Shown here one piece after another: positions 37,862 to 47,405 of a DNA stretch of 64,000 bases (position 1 is the stretch's first letter; every line of letters starts with the position of its first letter). The notes beneath the pieces were generated by a model. The model had not been told where the DNA came from. It saw nothing but the letters and a program-made list of their open reading frames with translations, and made no database searches. Source of the stretch: Pseudomonas laurentiana (lineage in GTDB: Bacteria > Pseudomonadota > Gammaproteobacteria > Pseudomonadales > Pseudomonadaceae); the NCBI RefSeq assembly GCF_014648275.1, contig NZ_BMQU01000014.1:46509-110508 (forward strand), read 5' to 3'. The translations under genes and the position numbers were made by a program.

Positions 37862-39384
37862 TCGGCGTGGCTCGGTTTGTCGAAGATCGCCAAGGTTTTA
37901 GGGGTTTTCGGCGCGGCCTGACGGTCTTCGTCCGGTACGTCGTTACCCGCACCCAGACCACCACCCAGTGCCGTCACCAGCTCGGCATGAGCCGTCAGGC
38001 GCGCTGCCTGGACCTGCTGCTGGACCTGTTGTTGGCGGAACAACAGGGTTTGCGCGTTCAGGACATTGAGGTAATCGGTCAGGCCACGCTGGAACGCGAC
38101 CATGGCGATGTCATAGGTTTTCTGTGCCGATGCCACCGATTCCGCAGCAAAGTGCTGCTGCTCGTTCATCGACTCACGGCGAATCAACTGGTCAGAGATA
38201 CCCTTGAGAGCATCGACCACCGTCTGGTTATAACGGGCTACCGCGATGTCATAGCCAGCCGAAGCAACGCCCAGTTGCGAACGCAGACGGCCACCATCGA
38301 ACACTGGCAGGCTGATCGCCGGCCCGATGCTGTAGTTGAATTTTTTCCCGGTAAGGAACTCCAGCGCCCCGCCACCAGTAGCCATGTAACCCAGGCTGCC
38401 GACCAGATCGACGTTGGGGAAGAAGCCGGCATGGGCAACATCAATGCCACGGGCCTGAGCAGCCACCTGCCAGCGGCTGGCGACCACGTCCGGACGCTGG
38501 CCAACCAGTTCAGCCGGCAAGGCCGATGGCAGCTTGAGCGCAGCATTGAGCGACAGGGTAGGACGCTGCAGTTGTGCACCCTCGCCCGGCCCTTTGCCCG
38601 CCAACGCCGCCAGTTGGTTGCGTGACAAGGCAATTTCTTCATTCAACGCGTCCAACTGGCGGTGGGTTTCCGGCAGTGGCGTCTGCGCCTGGCTGACTTC
38701 GAATTGAGTGCCGATGCCACCGGCCAGCCGCCGTTCGGCCAGGGCCAGGATCTGCTCTTGCTGTTCCAGGGTAGCCTTGACGATGTCGTACTGGGCGAAG
38801 TGCAGCGACAACTGGATATACACGCGCACAATGTTGTTCTGCAGCTCAAGCTGGGCCTGACGGGCCTGCGCCACGCTCATGTGGGCCATGTCTACGGCTT
38901 GCTCGCTGGCATTGCGCTCACGGCCCCAGAGGTCCAGCGCGTAGCTGAAGCCCAGTGCCGCATTGTTGTCCCAGGTGTTGCTGCCCGACAGGGCGCCGGG
39001 GCCATAGAACTGGTCTTCCGGCCAGTTGTGACGCTTGATCGTCGAGACCCCGTTGACCTGCAGTTTCTCGGCCGATTCAATGACACCGGCCATGGACTTG
39101 GCCTCACGAACCCGCGCAGCCGCCATCGCCATGGTGGGGCTGTCCTTGACGGCCAGGGCGATCCAGCGGTCGAGCTGCGGGTCGCCATAGGCATGCCACC
39201 ATTGCTGCTCAGGCCAATGGGCATCGCGAGCAGCCTCGCGAATCGCCTCGTCGGTGGTCAGGGTATTGGCTTGCAGCGTCTTGCTTTCCGGGGCAATGCC
39301 CCAGGTTCCGATACAGCCGCTCAAGGTCAAGCTAAAGGCACAGACACTGAGCGCATTCAACGCTCTGATGATGCGACGCGGCAC
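37858..39384 (-). CDS. NodT-family outer-membrane efflux lipoprotein
   Basis: This TolC/OprM-type outer-membrane channel of about 508 residues has a lipobox LTLSGC (Cys near residue 23 from the GTG start), then two repeats of the outer-membrane efflux domain (about 60-260 and 290-480) with coiled-coil segments. It would complete a tripartite pump with the downstream FUSC and HlyD proteins. The start is uncertain: GTG 39384 gives a compact lipoprotein signal (MPRRIIRALNALSVCAFSL), while the reading to 39432 adds 16 atypical residues. It is first in the operon, divergent from a LysR gene. Confidence 0.87.
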   Translation of the reverse strand: MPRRIIRALNALSVCAFSLTLSGCIGTWGIAPESKTLQANTLTTDEAIREAARDAHWPEQQWWHAYGDPQLDRWIALAVKDSPTMAMAAARVREAKSMAGVIESAEKLQVNGVSTIKRHNWPEDQFYGPGALSGSNTWDNNAALGFSYALDLWGRERNASEQAVDMAHMSVAQARQAQLELQNNIVRVYIQLSLHFAQYDIVKATLEQQEQILALAERRLAGGIGTQFEVSQAQTPLPETHRQLDALNEEIALSRNQLAALAGKGPGEGAQLQRPTLSLNAALKLPSALPAELVGQRPDVVASRWQVAAQARGIDVAHAGFFPNVDLVGSLGYMATGGGALEFLTGKKFNYSIGPAISLPVFDGGRLRSQLGVASAGYDIAVARYNQTVVDALKGISDQLIRRESMNEQQHFAAESVASAQKTYDIAMVAFQRGLTDYLNVLNAQTLLFRQQQVQQQVQAARLTAHAELVTALGGGLGAGNDVPDEDRQAAPKTPKTLAIFDKPSHAE

Positions 39385-39571
39385 AGCTGCGAATTCCCGA
39401 CATAGAAGGTGGATGACGCTTGGAGAACACAATTCTAGGGGGCGACAGCACTGGCGATAAGCGTGTATTACTGCGAATCTTTGTTACGAAAACGGTGATA
39501 ATCCGGCTTTAGTCTGAAGACCAACACTGTAACTTCGTGTCACAATTTGTCGTCTACCTTGAGAGCGACCC

Positions 39572-40519
39572 ATGGACACCCTGCAAAACATGCGTGCATT
39601 CAGTTGTGTGGCCCAGGTTGGCAGTTTTACTGCCGCTGCCGTTCAACTGGATACGACCACCGCGAACGTCTCGCGGGCGGTTTCCAACCTCGAAGCGCAC
39701 CTGCAAACCCGTCTTCTCAACCGCACCACCCGACGGATAGCCCTGACCGAAGCCGGCAAACGCTACCTGATGCGCTGCGAGCAAATCCTCACCTATGTCG
39801 AGGAAGCTGAAGCCGAGGCCAGCGATGCCCACTCACGACCGGCGGGTCAGTTGAAAGTGCACTCGATGACCGGCGTAGGGCAGCACTTCGTCATTGATGC
39901 CATCTCCCGCTACCGCGAGACCCACCCGGACGTCACCTTTGACCTGACGATGGCCAACCGCGTGCCAGACCTGCTGGATGAAGGCTATGACGTGTCCATC
40001 GTACTGGCCAGCGAGCTGCCGGACTCAGGCTTTGTCTCGCAACGCCTGGGGATTACCTACAGCATTTGCTGTGCCTCGCCGGACTACGTGAAACGCAACG
40101 GTGGCGCGCAAAAACCCTCCGACCTGCTCGGTCACTCTTGCCTGCGCATGGTCAGCCCGGTGATCCCACTGGAGAAGTGGCTGTTCGATGGCCCTGAAGG
40201 CCAGGAAGTGGTCAACATCACCCAGGCACCGTTCCAGGTAAACTCGGCCGACGCCATGAAGACCGCCATCCGCAGTGGCATGGGTGTTGGCGTACTGCCG
40301 ATCTACTCGGCAATCGACGGCTTGCGTGATGGCTCGCTGGTGCGGGTAATGCCCGACTATCGCCTGCAGGAACTGAACCTCTATGCCATCTACCCGTCGC
40401 GGCAATACCTGGATGCCAAGATCAAGACCTGGGTCGAGTACCTGCGCAGCTCGCTACCGGAAATTCTCGCGGCCCACGAAGCCGACCTGAAGACCCACCA
40501 GCTACGCATCGCGACGTAA
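39572..40519 (+). CDS. LysR-family transcriptional regulator, likely of the adjacent efflux operon
   Basis: The 315-residue protein has the LysR winged helix-turn-helix in residues 5-65 (SFTAAAVQLDTTTANVSRAVSNLE) and a substrate-binding domain from about 92. It is divergent from the NodT-FUSC-DUF1656-HlyD operon over a 187-bp gap, the arrangement of aaeR and aaeXAB in E. coli, so control of that operon by an aromatic acid is a reasonable inference. It could also affect the downstream reductase gene, which starts 84 bp after it. Confidence 0.88.
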   Translation: MDTLQNMRAFSCVAQVGSFTAAAVQLDTTTANVSRAVSNLEAHLQTRLLNRTTRRIALTEAGKRYLMRCEQILTYVEEAEAEASDAHSRPAGQLKVHSMTGVGQHFVIDAISRYRETHPDVTFDLTMANRVPDLLDEGYDVSIVLASELPDSGFVSQRLGITYSICCASPDYVKRNGGAQKPSDLLGHSCLRMVSPVIPLEKWLFDGPEGQEVVNITQAPFQVNSADAMKTAIRSGMGVGVLPIYSAIDGLRDGSLVRVMPDYRLQELNLYAIYPSRQYLDAKIKTWVEYLRSSLPEILAAHEADLKTHQLRIAT

Positions 40520-40603
40520 AACCTGCTGCACGATCGGGGTCGAGAATGATAGCGTGCTACCCAATAGCCGCTTCATTCTTGACCGCCAGCAGAGATTCCA
40601 CCG

Positions 40604-41575
40604 ATGAAAAAGACTGTCCTTGCCTTCAGCCGCATCACCCCGCCGATGGTCGAGCGCCTGCAGCAGACGTTCAACGTGATAGTGCCGAACCCCAAGCTCG
40701 GCGATATCAGCGCACAATTCAACGAAGCACTGCCCGAGGCCCACGGCCTGATTGGCGCCGGGCGCAAGTTGGGCCAGGCACAACTGGCAACCGCGGCCAA
40801 GCTTGAGGTGGTCTCCAGTGTTTCAGTGGGTTACGACAACTATGACCTGGCCTACTTCAACGAGCGCGGCATTGCCCTGACCAACACCCCCGATGTCCTG
40901 ACCGAAAGCACCGCCGACCTGGGCTTTGCCCTGATCATGAGCGCTGCCCGCCGGGTTGCCGAACTCGACGCCTGGACCAAGGCCGGGCAATGGCAAGCCA
41001 CCGTAGGGCCTGCCCATTTCGGTAGCGATGTCTTCGGCAAGACCCTGGGTATCGTTGGCATGGGCAACATTGGTGCTGCCATCGCCCGCCGTGGCCGCCT
41101 GGGCTTCAACATGCCCGTGCTGTACAGCGGCAACAGCCGCAAACCGGCACTGGAACAGGAACTCGGCGCGCAGTACTGCAGCCTGGAGCACCTGCTGGCG
41201 GAAGCCGACTTCGTCTGCCTGGTGGTACCGCTCACGGCCCAGACGCAGCACCTGATCGGCCAGCGCGAGTTGCAACTGATGAAACCCGGCGCCTTCCTGA
41301 TCAACGTCTCCCGTGGCCCGGTGGTGGACGAAGCGGCACTGGTACAAGCACTGCAGAACGGCACCATTCGCGGTGCCGGCCTGGATGTTTATGAGAAGGA
41401 ACCGCTGAGCGAATCACCGCTGTTCCAACTCAAGAATGCCGTTACCCTGCCCCATGTCGGCTCGGCCACCGCCGAAACCCGCGAAGCCATGGCCAACCGT
41501 GCCATCGACAACCTGTGCAGCGCCTTGAACGGCGAACGCCCGCGTGACCTGGTCAATCCGCAGGTCTGGAAGTAA
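40604..41575 (+). CDS. D-isomer 2-hydroxyacid dehydrogenase (glyoxylate/hydroxypyruvate/2-ketogluconate reductase type)
   Basis: This 323-residue protein has the NAD(P)-binding GMGNIG (152-157) and catalytic Arg237 (NVSRGPV), Glu near 264 (DVYEKEP) and His284 (LPHVGSAT). It matches the GhrB/TkrA subgroup that reduces glyoxylate, hydroxypyruvate or 2-ketogluconate. It follows the LysR gene on the same strand and converges with the DMT exporter gene, with only 4 bp between stop codons. Confidence 0.9.
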   Translation: MKKTVLAFSRITPPMVERLQQTFNVIVPNPKLGDISAQFNEALPEAHGLIGAGRKLGQAQLATAAKLEVVSSVSVGYDNYDLAYFNERGIALTNTPDVLTESTADLGFALIMSAARRVAELDAWTKAGQWQATVGPAHFGSDVFGKTLGIVGMGNIGAAIARRGRLGFNMPVLYSGNSRKPALEQELGAQYCSLEHLLAEADFVCLVVPLTAQTQHLIGQRELQLMKPGAFLINVSRGPVVDEAALVQALQNGTIRGAGLDVYEKEPLSESPLFQLKNAVTLPHVGSATAETREAMANRAIDNLCSALNGERPRDLVNPQVWK

Positions 41576-41579
41576 ACGG

Positions 41580-42485
41580 CTACAGACGCTGAGCCAGGGC
41601 GCCCAGGGGCGCCCGTGGCTTGGGCTTGCGAAATACCAGCACGTTGCCGAGCATCACCAGCAACAGCCCGAACAACGCCGGCGGTGTCCATTGATAACCT
41701 TCGGCAAACGCCGAGACGTTCAGCGCCACCAGCGGGAACAATACCGTGCAATACGCAGCGCGCTCTGGCCCCATGCGCCCAACCAGGGTCAGGTAAGCGG
41801 TAAAGCCGATCACTGAGCCCGGAATCACCAGGTACAGCAGCGAGCCGATATAACGCGTGTTCCATTCCATGGCGAAGGGAATGCCGCTGATCAGGCAATA
41901 CACCGCCAGCATCGAGGCCCCGTAGAACATGCCCCAGGCGTTGGTGGTCATGGGCTTCAGGCCGGCTTTTTGCTGCAGGCTGGAGAGCATGTTGCCCGCC
42001 GAGAAGCACAAGGTGCCGACCAGGGCGAGTGCCAGACCGATCAGGGTTTCACGGCTGGCGGCATGACCATACAGCTCTGGCCAGAACAACAGTGCCAAGC
42101 CTAACAACCCCAGTGCGCCACCGCCCAATACGTTGGTCGCGATACGCTGCCCGAAAAACACCCTGGCGTTGAGCGCATTCCACAGGGTCGCAGTGGAGAA
42201 CACCACCGCGATCAGGCCGCTGGGAATCCACTGGCTGGCCGTCAGGAAGCACATGAAGTTGACGCAAAACAGGCACAGCCCCTGCGCCAGGCAAAGGCCA
42301 TGAGCCCGACGATTCATCGGTTGCAAACGGCGGCTGACCAGCAGAATGACGAACAGCAACAACGCCGCCAAGGCAAAGCGGTAGACAATCGATACCGGGA
42401 TCGCCACCACGCCCAGTTGCAGTTTCAGGGCGATCCAGGTGGTGCCCCAGATGACAACGGTCAACACATATAAAAACAGGTTCAT
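41580..42485 (-). CDS. EamA/DMT-family exporter
   Basis: This 301-residue inner-membrane protein has ten hydrophobic segments in two EamA repeats (WGTTWIALKLQLGVVAIPVS near the N-terminus; second repeat from about residue 150). Family members export amino acids or metabolites; the substrate is unknown. A GGAGGAG site precedes ATG 42485. It is divergent from an AraC gene, which may control it. Confidence 0.9.
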   Translation of the reverse strand: MNLFLYVLTVVIWGTTWIALKLQLGVVAIPVSIVYRFALAALLLFVILLVSRRLQPMNRRAHGLCLAQGLCLFCVNFMCFLTASQWIPSGLIAVVFSTATLWNALNARVFFGQRIATNVLGGGALGLLGLALLFWPELYGHAASRETLIGLALALVGTLCFSAGNMLSSLQQKAGLKPMTTNAWGMFYGASMLAVYCLISGIPFAMEWNTRYIGSLLYLVIPGSVIGFTAYLTLVGRMGPERAAYCTVLFPLVALNVSAFAEGYQWTPPALFGLLLVMLGNVLVFRKPKPRAPLGALAQRL

Positions 42486-42619
42486 GACAAAGCTCCTCCG
42501 GGCTGAGGTGCAGTGTCCGCTCTGGCATCAGGTCAGGCTTGCACAAACTTGCGCTTTTCCATCGCCGACGGCTTTACGCGGCGGTGGACAGCGGTAGGAT
42601 GGCGACAGAGGTAACCACC

Positions 42620-43495
42620 ATGACCCCGCTGGACACCCTGCAAGTCTTCAACGCACTGCACGATTCGCCCAACACTCGCCTGGAACACAGTGCGCAGCTG
42701 GGTGACGGCATGGTTGCAGCCTTGTGGAACAATCAGGACGATGCACGCGACTACCAGGCACCCAGCCATCACACCCTGTCGTGCTACATCGATGGCGGCA
42801 CAGGCACGTTTCGCCGCGAACGCCCCTCAGCCAAGGGCGGGCCGGACAAACTGTGCATTCTTCCAGCCGGGCATGACTCGAACTGGGTGATCAACGGCAA
42901 GATCCGCCTGGTGCATCTGTACATCACCCAGGCGCAGTTCGCCCTGGAGTGCGTGCGCCTGCTGGACCGTGAGCCGCGGGAGCTGCAACTGCAAGAGAAC
43001 ACCTTTCTGGATGATCCCCAGCAGGCTCGACGCTTTCGCCAATTGATCGCCCTGGACTGGGACGAACCTGCCGAACGTCTGCTGACCAGCAGTCTCGCAC
43101 ACGAGCTGGTCAGCCACGCCCTGCTCAGCCAGGTTGGCCTGCGTCAGGGGGTAAGGCTCAAAGGTGGCCTGGCGCCGCACCAACGTCGGCAGTTGGCCGA
43201 CTTTATCGAGCAGCACCTCGACCAGCCGATCAGTCTGGGTGAACTGGCGACCCTGTGCAACTTGTCCGAGTACCACTTCGCACGCATGTTCCGCACCAGC
43301 TTTGGGCTACCACCCCACCAGTACCTGCTGGCCCGGCGCCTGGCCAAGGCACGCCAACTGCTTCGCTTCAGTGACCTGCCCATGCTCCAGGTGGCCCTGC
43401 TCTGCGGCTTTGCCAGCGCCAGCCACTTCAGTAACCGCTTCCGTCAGGCCCTCGGCGCAACACCGGGCGAGTACCGCCAGGCACTGCGCAGCTAA
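42620..43495 (+). CDS. AraC/XylS-family transcriptional regulator
   Basis: The 291-residue regulator has an N-terminal cupin-like sensing region (about 20-150) and a C-terminal double helix-turn-helix (about 190-288: LGELATLCNLSEYHFARMFR and VALLCGFASASHFSNRFRQ). I chose ATG 42620, preceded by GAGG at suitable spacing; earlier in-frame starts at 42539 and 42599 lack a good site. It is divergent from the DMT exporter gene and convergent with the TonB receptor gene. Confidence 0.87.
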   Translation: MTPLDTLQVFNALHDSPNTRLEHSAQLGDGMVAALWNNQDDARDYQAPSHHTLSCYIDGGTGTFRRERPSAKGGPDKLCILPAGHDSNWVINGKIRLVHLYITQAQFALECVRLLDREPRELQLQENTFLDDPQQARRFRQLIALDWDEPAERLLTSSLAHELVSHALLSQVGLRQGVRLKGGLAPHQRRQLADFIEQHLDQPISLGELATLCNLSEYHFARMFRTSFGLPPHQYLLARRLAKARQLLRFSDLPMLQVALLCGFASASHFSNRFRQALGATPGEYRQALRS

Positions 43496-43517
43496 CCCCA
43501 GCAGGCGTCCCCCTCGA

Positions 43518-45485
43518 TCAGAACGACAGGTCCATACCGACGGTGTAGCGACGCCCATCCAGAACCGTTTGATAGTCGGCGTAATCGACTTCCTTGTTGA
43601 ACACGTTGTAAACGCCCGCCAGCAGCTTGAGGTTCTTGGTCACCTTGTAGGTACCGCCAACATCAACAAAGGTGTAGGACGGCGTGCCATCAGACATCGT
43701 GGTACGCCCCAGATAGTCGGAGGTCTTGCCACGGTAGTTCAGCCGCGTCCATGTGCCCAACTGATCAGTGTTCTGCCAGTCCAGGGTGGCGTTGAACATG
43801 TGCCGGGGCATCTGGTTCAACGCCTTGCCCTTGAGCGCCCCACTCTTCTGCTCGGAATCGGTGAAGGTGTAGTTGGTCGCCAGTGTCAGGTGCTGGGTAA
43901 TGGCCCAGTCCAGGGTAGCCTCGACGCCACGCATCTGCGCCTCATCGACGTTCACCCGATCACTGATGAACTTGTACGAGGTGCCGTCGATCTGGCACTG
44001 CCCGGACGCATTACCGGTGCTGTCGGTGCAGCGACGCTGCTCGGTGATCTTGTCCTTGAAGTCGGTGTTGAACACCGTCAGGCCGGTCGAGAAGCCCTCA
44101 AGATTATCCCAAATGAAACCAATTTCCTGGCTGACACTTTTCTCCGGTTTTAGCCCCGAATTGCCGACGATAATCGCCGGATCACCGCCACCGCCAGTGA
44201 TCTGCCCCCAATCGTCAACGGCAGCACGGATGTCCGGTGAACGGTAGCCGGTGGACACACCGCCCTTGATCGTCCACTGCTCGGTCGGGTGATAGACCCC
44301 ATACAGGCGTGGCGACCAATGAGTGCCGTAGTTTTCGTCCCGGTCCATGCGCAAGCCGCCGGTCAGGGCGAACTGGTCGGTCAGGCGCCACTCGTCTTCG
44401 GCGAACAACGCCCAGGACCAGCGGGTAAGCTGGTTGAGGGTTGCCGCCGAGGCAAGCTGGTTGCCTTGATCGCTCAGGTCTTCGTACTTGTACTGACCGC
44501 CGAAGGTCGTGATGTGCGAGTCGCTGTAAAACGACACCTGCGAGTTGAGCACGGTGTTCTCCAGCTCCATCTTGCGACCGGGGTTCTCGATCTGCTCCTG
44601 CTGCAGGTAGCTGTCGGTCGTGACGCTTTCCCAGCGCCCCGCGTGGCTCACCGAGAAATGGGTACGGTCGTAATCGTTCTGCGAGGAAGAAGAACGTGCC
44701 GAGCGGCCCAAGGTGGCGTTGCGTTCCTGTTCGGACTTGCCGGCTTCAAAGGTGATGTCGTTGTTTGTATCCGGGGTAAACGACAGCTTGGCCGTGGCGC
44801 TGTCGGTACTTTGCTCATTGAAGCCATTGACGATGTGGTCCTCGTCACGGCGTGAGCGCTGCCCGTACAACTGAAGGCCCACCAGGTTCTCGACCAAAGG
44901 CCCGGAAATGAATGCACTGGTGCTGGAATAGTCACCGGAGTCAGAACGGTCCTGGAACGTCGACTCGGTGCGGATCCCACCGTACCACTGCGGCGTGACC
45001 TTGCGGGTGATGATGTTGATCACACCGCCCATGGCATCGGAGCCATACAGCGACGACATCGGCCCGCGCACCACCTCGATTCGCTCAATGGCCTCCAGCG
45101 GGGGCATCCAGCCCTGCTCGATCCCGGCCCCATCGCTGTTGGGGCGGGTAGCACGCGAATCCTGGCGCTTGCCGTCGACCAGCATCAGGGTGTACTTCGA
45201 GGCCATGCCTCGAATGCTGATGTCACTGGAACTGCCGCCACCGGTGACCACCACGCCCGGCACATCGCGCAGCGCATCGGTGACATCGCGGTAGGACTTG
45301 TTCTCGATCTGCTCACGGGAGATGACCGAAATCGACGCTGGGGCATCCTTGATCTGCTGGGAAAAACCGGAGGCGGTCACCACCATGTTGTCCAACTCAA
45401 GAGGCTGACTCTGGGCCGAAGCCTGGACGGTGTACAGCGAACACAACGCGAGTGCGAGGCAGGACTTGGTAAAGCTGGGGGACAT
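43518..45485 (-). CDS. TonB-dependent outer-membrane receptor (CirA/FepA-like)
   Basis: The 655-residue product has a signal peptide (cleavage near ASA-QSQPL), a candidate TonB box in LELDNMVVTA, a plug domain (about 40-155, with VVRGPMSSLYGSDAMGGVINIIT) and a 22-strand-type beta barrel ending in Phe. There is no extra N-terminal signalling domain. The pattern is that of CirA/FepA-type receptors for catecholate siderophores or related iron complexes. A Fur-box-like site lies 50 bp upstream, which supports an iron role. No siderophore synthesis genes are nearby. Confidence 0.9.
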   Translation of the reverse strand: MSPSFTKSCLALALCSLYTVQASAQSQPLELDNMVVTASGFSQQIKDAPASISVISREQIENKSYRDVTDALRDVPGVVVTGGGSSSDISIRGMASKYTLMLVDGKRQDSRATRPNSDGAGIEQGWMPPLEAIERIEVVRGPMSSLYGSDAMGGVINIITRKVTPQWYGGIRTESTFQDRSDSGDYSSTSAFISGPLVENLVGLQLYGQRSRRDEDHIVNGFNEQSTDSATAKLSFTPDTNNDITFEAGKSEQERNATLGRSARSSSSQNDYDRTHFSVSHAGRWESVTTDSYLQQEQIENPGRKMELENTVLNSQVSFYSDSHITTFGGQYKYEDLSDQGNQLASAATLNQLTRWSWALFAEDEWRLTDQFALTGGLRMDRDENYGTHWSPRLYGVYHPTEQWTIKGGVSTGYRSPDIRAAVDDWGQITGGGGDPAIIVGNSGLKPEKSVSQEIGFIWDNLEGFSTGLTVFNTDFKDKITEQRRCTDSTGNASGQCQIDGTSYKFISDRVNVDEAQMRGVEATLDWAITQHLTLATNYTFTDSEQKSGALKGKALNQMPRHMFNATLDWQNTDQLGTWTRLNYRGKTSDYLGRTTMSDGTPSYTFVDVGGTYKVTKNLKLLAGVYNVFNKEVDYADYQTVLDGRRYTVGMDLSF

Positions 45486-45810
45486 GGTGGACCTCTCCCT
45501 GGAAGTGTAAATTCTACGTAAATAGAAACAGGGGGCGAATGATAGTTATTCTCACCACCGAGTAAAGCGCATTTACGCTTTTTTACACTTGCGGTAACAA
45601 TCAACCCAGCACGTCTGCAACGAGGCCTCTTGATCCAGCGCAGGTAAACACGCCCTCCGAAGCCCGCTTTTTGCGACAAGATATTTTTCTTTCAAAAGGG
45701 CTTGAATTGTTTCGCCAACTGCCTGACCTTGTAGTCAAGAGGCGATGATTACCACAGGCCACATCGGCATCATCGATTCTCTTGCGAGCTAGCTGAATAA
45801 GGATTGATCT
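45486..45810. other. Divergent intergenic region TonB receptor / HPF-like gene
   Basis: The 325-bp gap contains the Fur-like site described separately near its left end. The right part leads into the HPF-like gene; no further gene or repeat was recognised. Confidence 0.5.
45535..45553. promoter_or_regulatory. Fur-box-like operator for the TonB-dependent receptor
   Basis: GCGAATGATAGTTATTCTC matches the 19-bp Fur consensus GATAATGATAATCATTATC at 14 positions by eye. It lies 50-68 bp upstream of the receptor start, where a promoter would be blocked by Fur under iron-replete conditions. Confidence 0.7.
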
Positions 45811-46215
45811 ATGCAAGTCCATGTCAATAGCGACAACCATATTCAAAGCAGCATCCGGCTGGAACAGTGGGTCCGCAGCACCGTCGAACAACAACTCGAC
45901 CGCTTCGAAGAAGACCTCACCCGCATCGAAGTTCACCTGGGGGACGAAAACGGCACCAAGCCCGGCCCACACGACAAACGTTGCCAGATGGAGGCTCGCC
46001 CCAAAGGCCACCAACCGATTTCCGTAACCCACAAGGCCGCTTCGCTGGAGCAGGCGGTGGACGGTGCGGCCGAGAAGCTCAACCACGCGCTGGAACACTT
46101 CTACGGCAAACTGCGCAGTAAACGTGCAGTGCCTCAACAAAGCGCCGAAAGCGAACACACCGATCAGCTGCTGCAGGAAGACTTCGAGGAAAACCAGCAA
46201 GCCCTCAATAGCTGA
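45811..46215 (+). CDS. HPF/RaiA-family ribosome-associated protein
   Basis: The 134-residue protein (MQVHVNSDNHIQSSIRLEQW) has the beta-alpha-beta fold pattern of the ribosome hibernation factor family (S30AE) over residues 1-105, with the HLGDENG and EQAVDGAAEKLNHALEHFYGKL segments, and an acidic C-terminal tail. It is not the rpoN-linked HPF, which lies in another operon, so it is a second family member. A ribosome-binding or stress role is inferred. It is monocistronic with a strong terminator. Confidence 0.82.
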   Translation: MQVHVNSDNHIQSSIRLEQWVRSTVEQQLDRFEEDLTRIEVHLGDENGTKPGPHDKRCQMEARPKGHQPISVTHKAASLEQAVDGAAEKLNHALEHFYGKLRSKRAVPQQSAESEHTDQLLQEDFEENQQALNS

Positions 46216-46231
46216 AGTAGACGGGTCAACG

Positions 46232-46261
46232 AAAAAAGGCGAGCTGCGGCTCGCCTTTTTT
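46232..46261 (+). terminator. Rho-independent terminator after the HPF-like gene
   Basis: AAAAAAGGCGAG pairs with CTCGCCTTTTTT around CTGCGG, 16 bp after the stop codon. Confidence 0.92.
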
Positions 46262-46357
46262 GTGCCTGACGGGCACAGACCTTGCTGTGTTCACAGTGAC
46301 GAACTCACCAGGCGCTAGGCCTGTCAATCACTGCATGACATCGCCAGGTAACGCACC

Positions 46358-46645
46358 ATGAACAACCCCTTTGAGCAAATCAGTGCCGCGTTCATGCCAG
46401 AGTACCGGGTCAACCTGAGCATCGAACGCCTCGACGGCAGCATCATGCTGACCCTCTCCGACGCCCAGGGTATCGTTGCCAAACGCCTGGTACACGCCGC
46501 ACAACGCAATGATCCCAAGCGCCTGCAACGCTTGATCGAAAGCATCCAGTTCGGCCTTGCCATTGAGCGAGGGCACAGCGCCGTGGCTATCCTGACGGCA
46601 ATGACCGAGCGTGACCGCACCACCCTGCACGGCGCCCCTCATTAA
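46358..46645 (+). CDS. DUF3509 domain protein
   Basis: This 95-residue soluble protein (MNNPFEQISAAFMPEYRVNLSIERLDGSIMLTL) matches the DUF3509 family, which is largely restricted to Pseudomonas and has no known function. It sits between the HPF-like gene and the convergent PsiE-like gene, 25 bp from the latter's stop codon. Confidence 0.82.
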   Translation: MNNPFEQISAAFMPEYRVNLSIERLDGSIMLTLSDAQGIVAKRLVHAAQRNDPKRLQRLIESIQFGLAIERGHSAVAILTAMTERDRTTLHGAPH

Positions 46646-46670
46646 CAGGGGCACTGCACTACCGAGGGCT

Positions 46671-47141
46671 CTATTTGCCCTCTTCGATGTCCTTGCCGCT
46701 CGCGTTAATCGCCCTGCTCGAGGGGTAGCGCGACGAGGCGAAGCGCACCACCAGGATCGAGAACGACAGCAGCAGGATACCGCCGCACACATACAGCAGG
46801 CCCACATCGGGAGCCTTGTGATGCGATACATCGCCGATCAACAGGCGGGTCAAGGCAGTGATCGCCACATACAACAGGAAGCGGATTGGCATGTGGTTGG
46901 TCTTGAAATAAATACCGACCATTGCCCCCAGTTCCAGATAGATGAACAACAGCAGGATGTCATCGACACTGACACCGCCCTTGCCCAGCATCTCCATGAA
47001 TGTCACTACGGCAGCGTAGGCCGTAATTGCACCGATACCGAACAAGGCCAGGTAATGAAACGCCTCAACGCACAGGTTACCCAGTGAGTCGGCAGAGCCA
47101 TGGAGGCTTTTACGTAGTTTGTCAGCCCAATTGTTATTCAC
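46671..47141 (-). CDS. PsiE-family membrane protein
   Basis: The 156-residue protein has four hydrophobic segments (about 28-50, 60-78, 83-103 and 118-137) and belongs to the phosphate-starvation-inducible PsiE family, whose role is unknown. The start is GTG 47141 (MNNNWADKLRKSL), with AAGGA at suitable spacing; the reading to 47270 adds residues with no conserved pattern. Confidence 0.85.
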   Translation of the reverse strand: MNNNWADKLRKSLHGSADSLGNLCVEAFHYLALFGIGAITAYAAVVTFMEMLGKGGVSVDDILLLFIYLELGAMVGIYFKTNHMPIRFLLYVAITALTRLLIGDVSHHKAPDVGLLYVCGGILLLSFSILVVRFASSRYPSSRAINASGKDIEEGK

Positions 47142-47345
47142 GGTACAGATTCCTTGATACGGCTTGAAGGAGGATGCAGCAGATACATGACGCTTTATCT
47201 GCATGCAGTAAAAAGGCCAGGCATTGGGTTTGAGAAGGCGGCAGATTGCCGCAAGGCACGTGCCCAACAAGATGAATGGCCGAAGGCCGAGGGTTTGGCT
47301 ATAAAAATGCCACTATCCAAAATCCATGGATTGCCTTATTCTCTT

Positions 47346-47365
47346 TACTGTACAAAAACACAGTA
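47346..47365. promoter_or_regulatory. LexA (SOS) box upstream of yebG
   Basis: TACTGTACAAAAACACAGTA has the CTG-N10-CAG core and outer TA/TA of a gammaproteobacterial LexA box, 41 bp upstream of the yebG start. An unrelated 12-bp palindrome AATCCATGGATT lies just before it at 47321-47332. Confidence 0.85.
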
Positions 47366-47405
47366 TTCGTATTGTTCAATTATCGAAAGGCATGTGAGGT
47401 GATGA

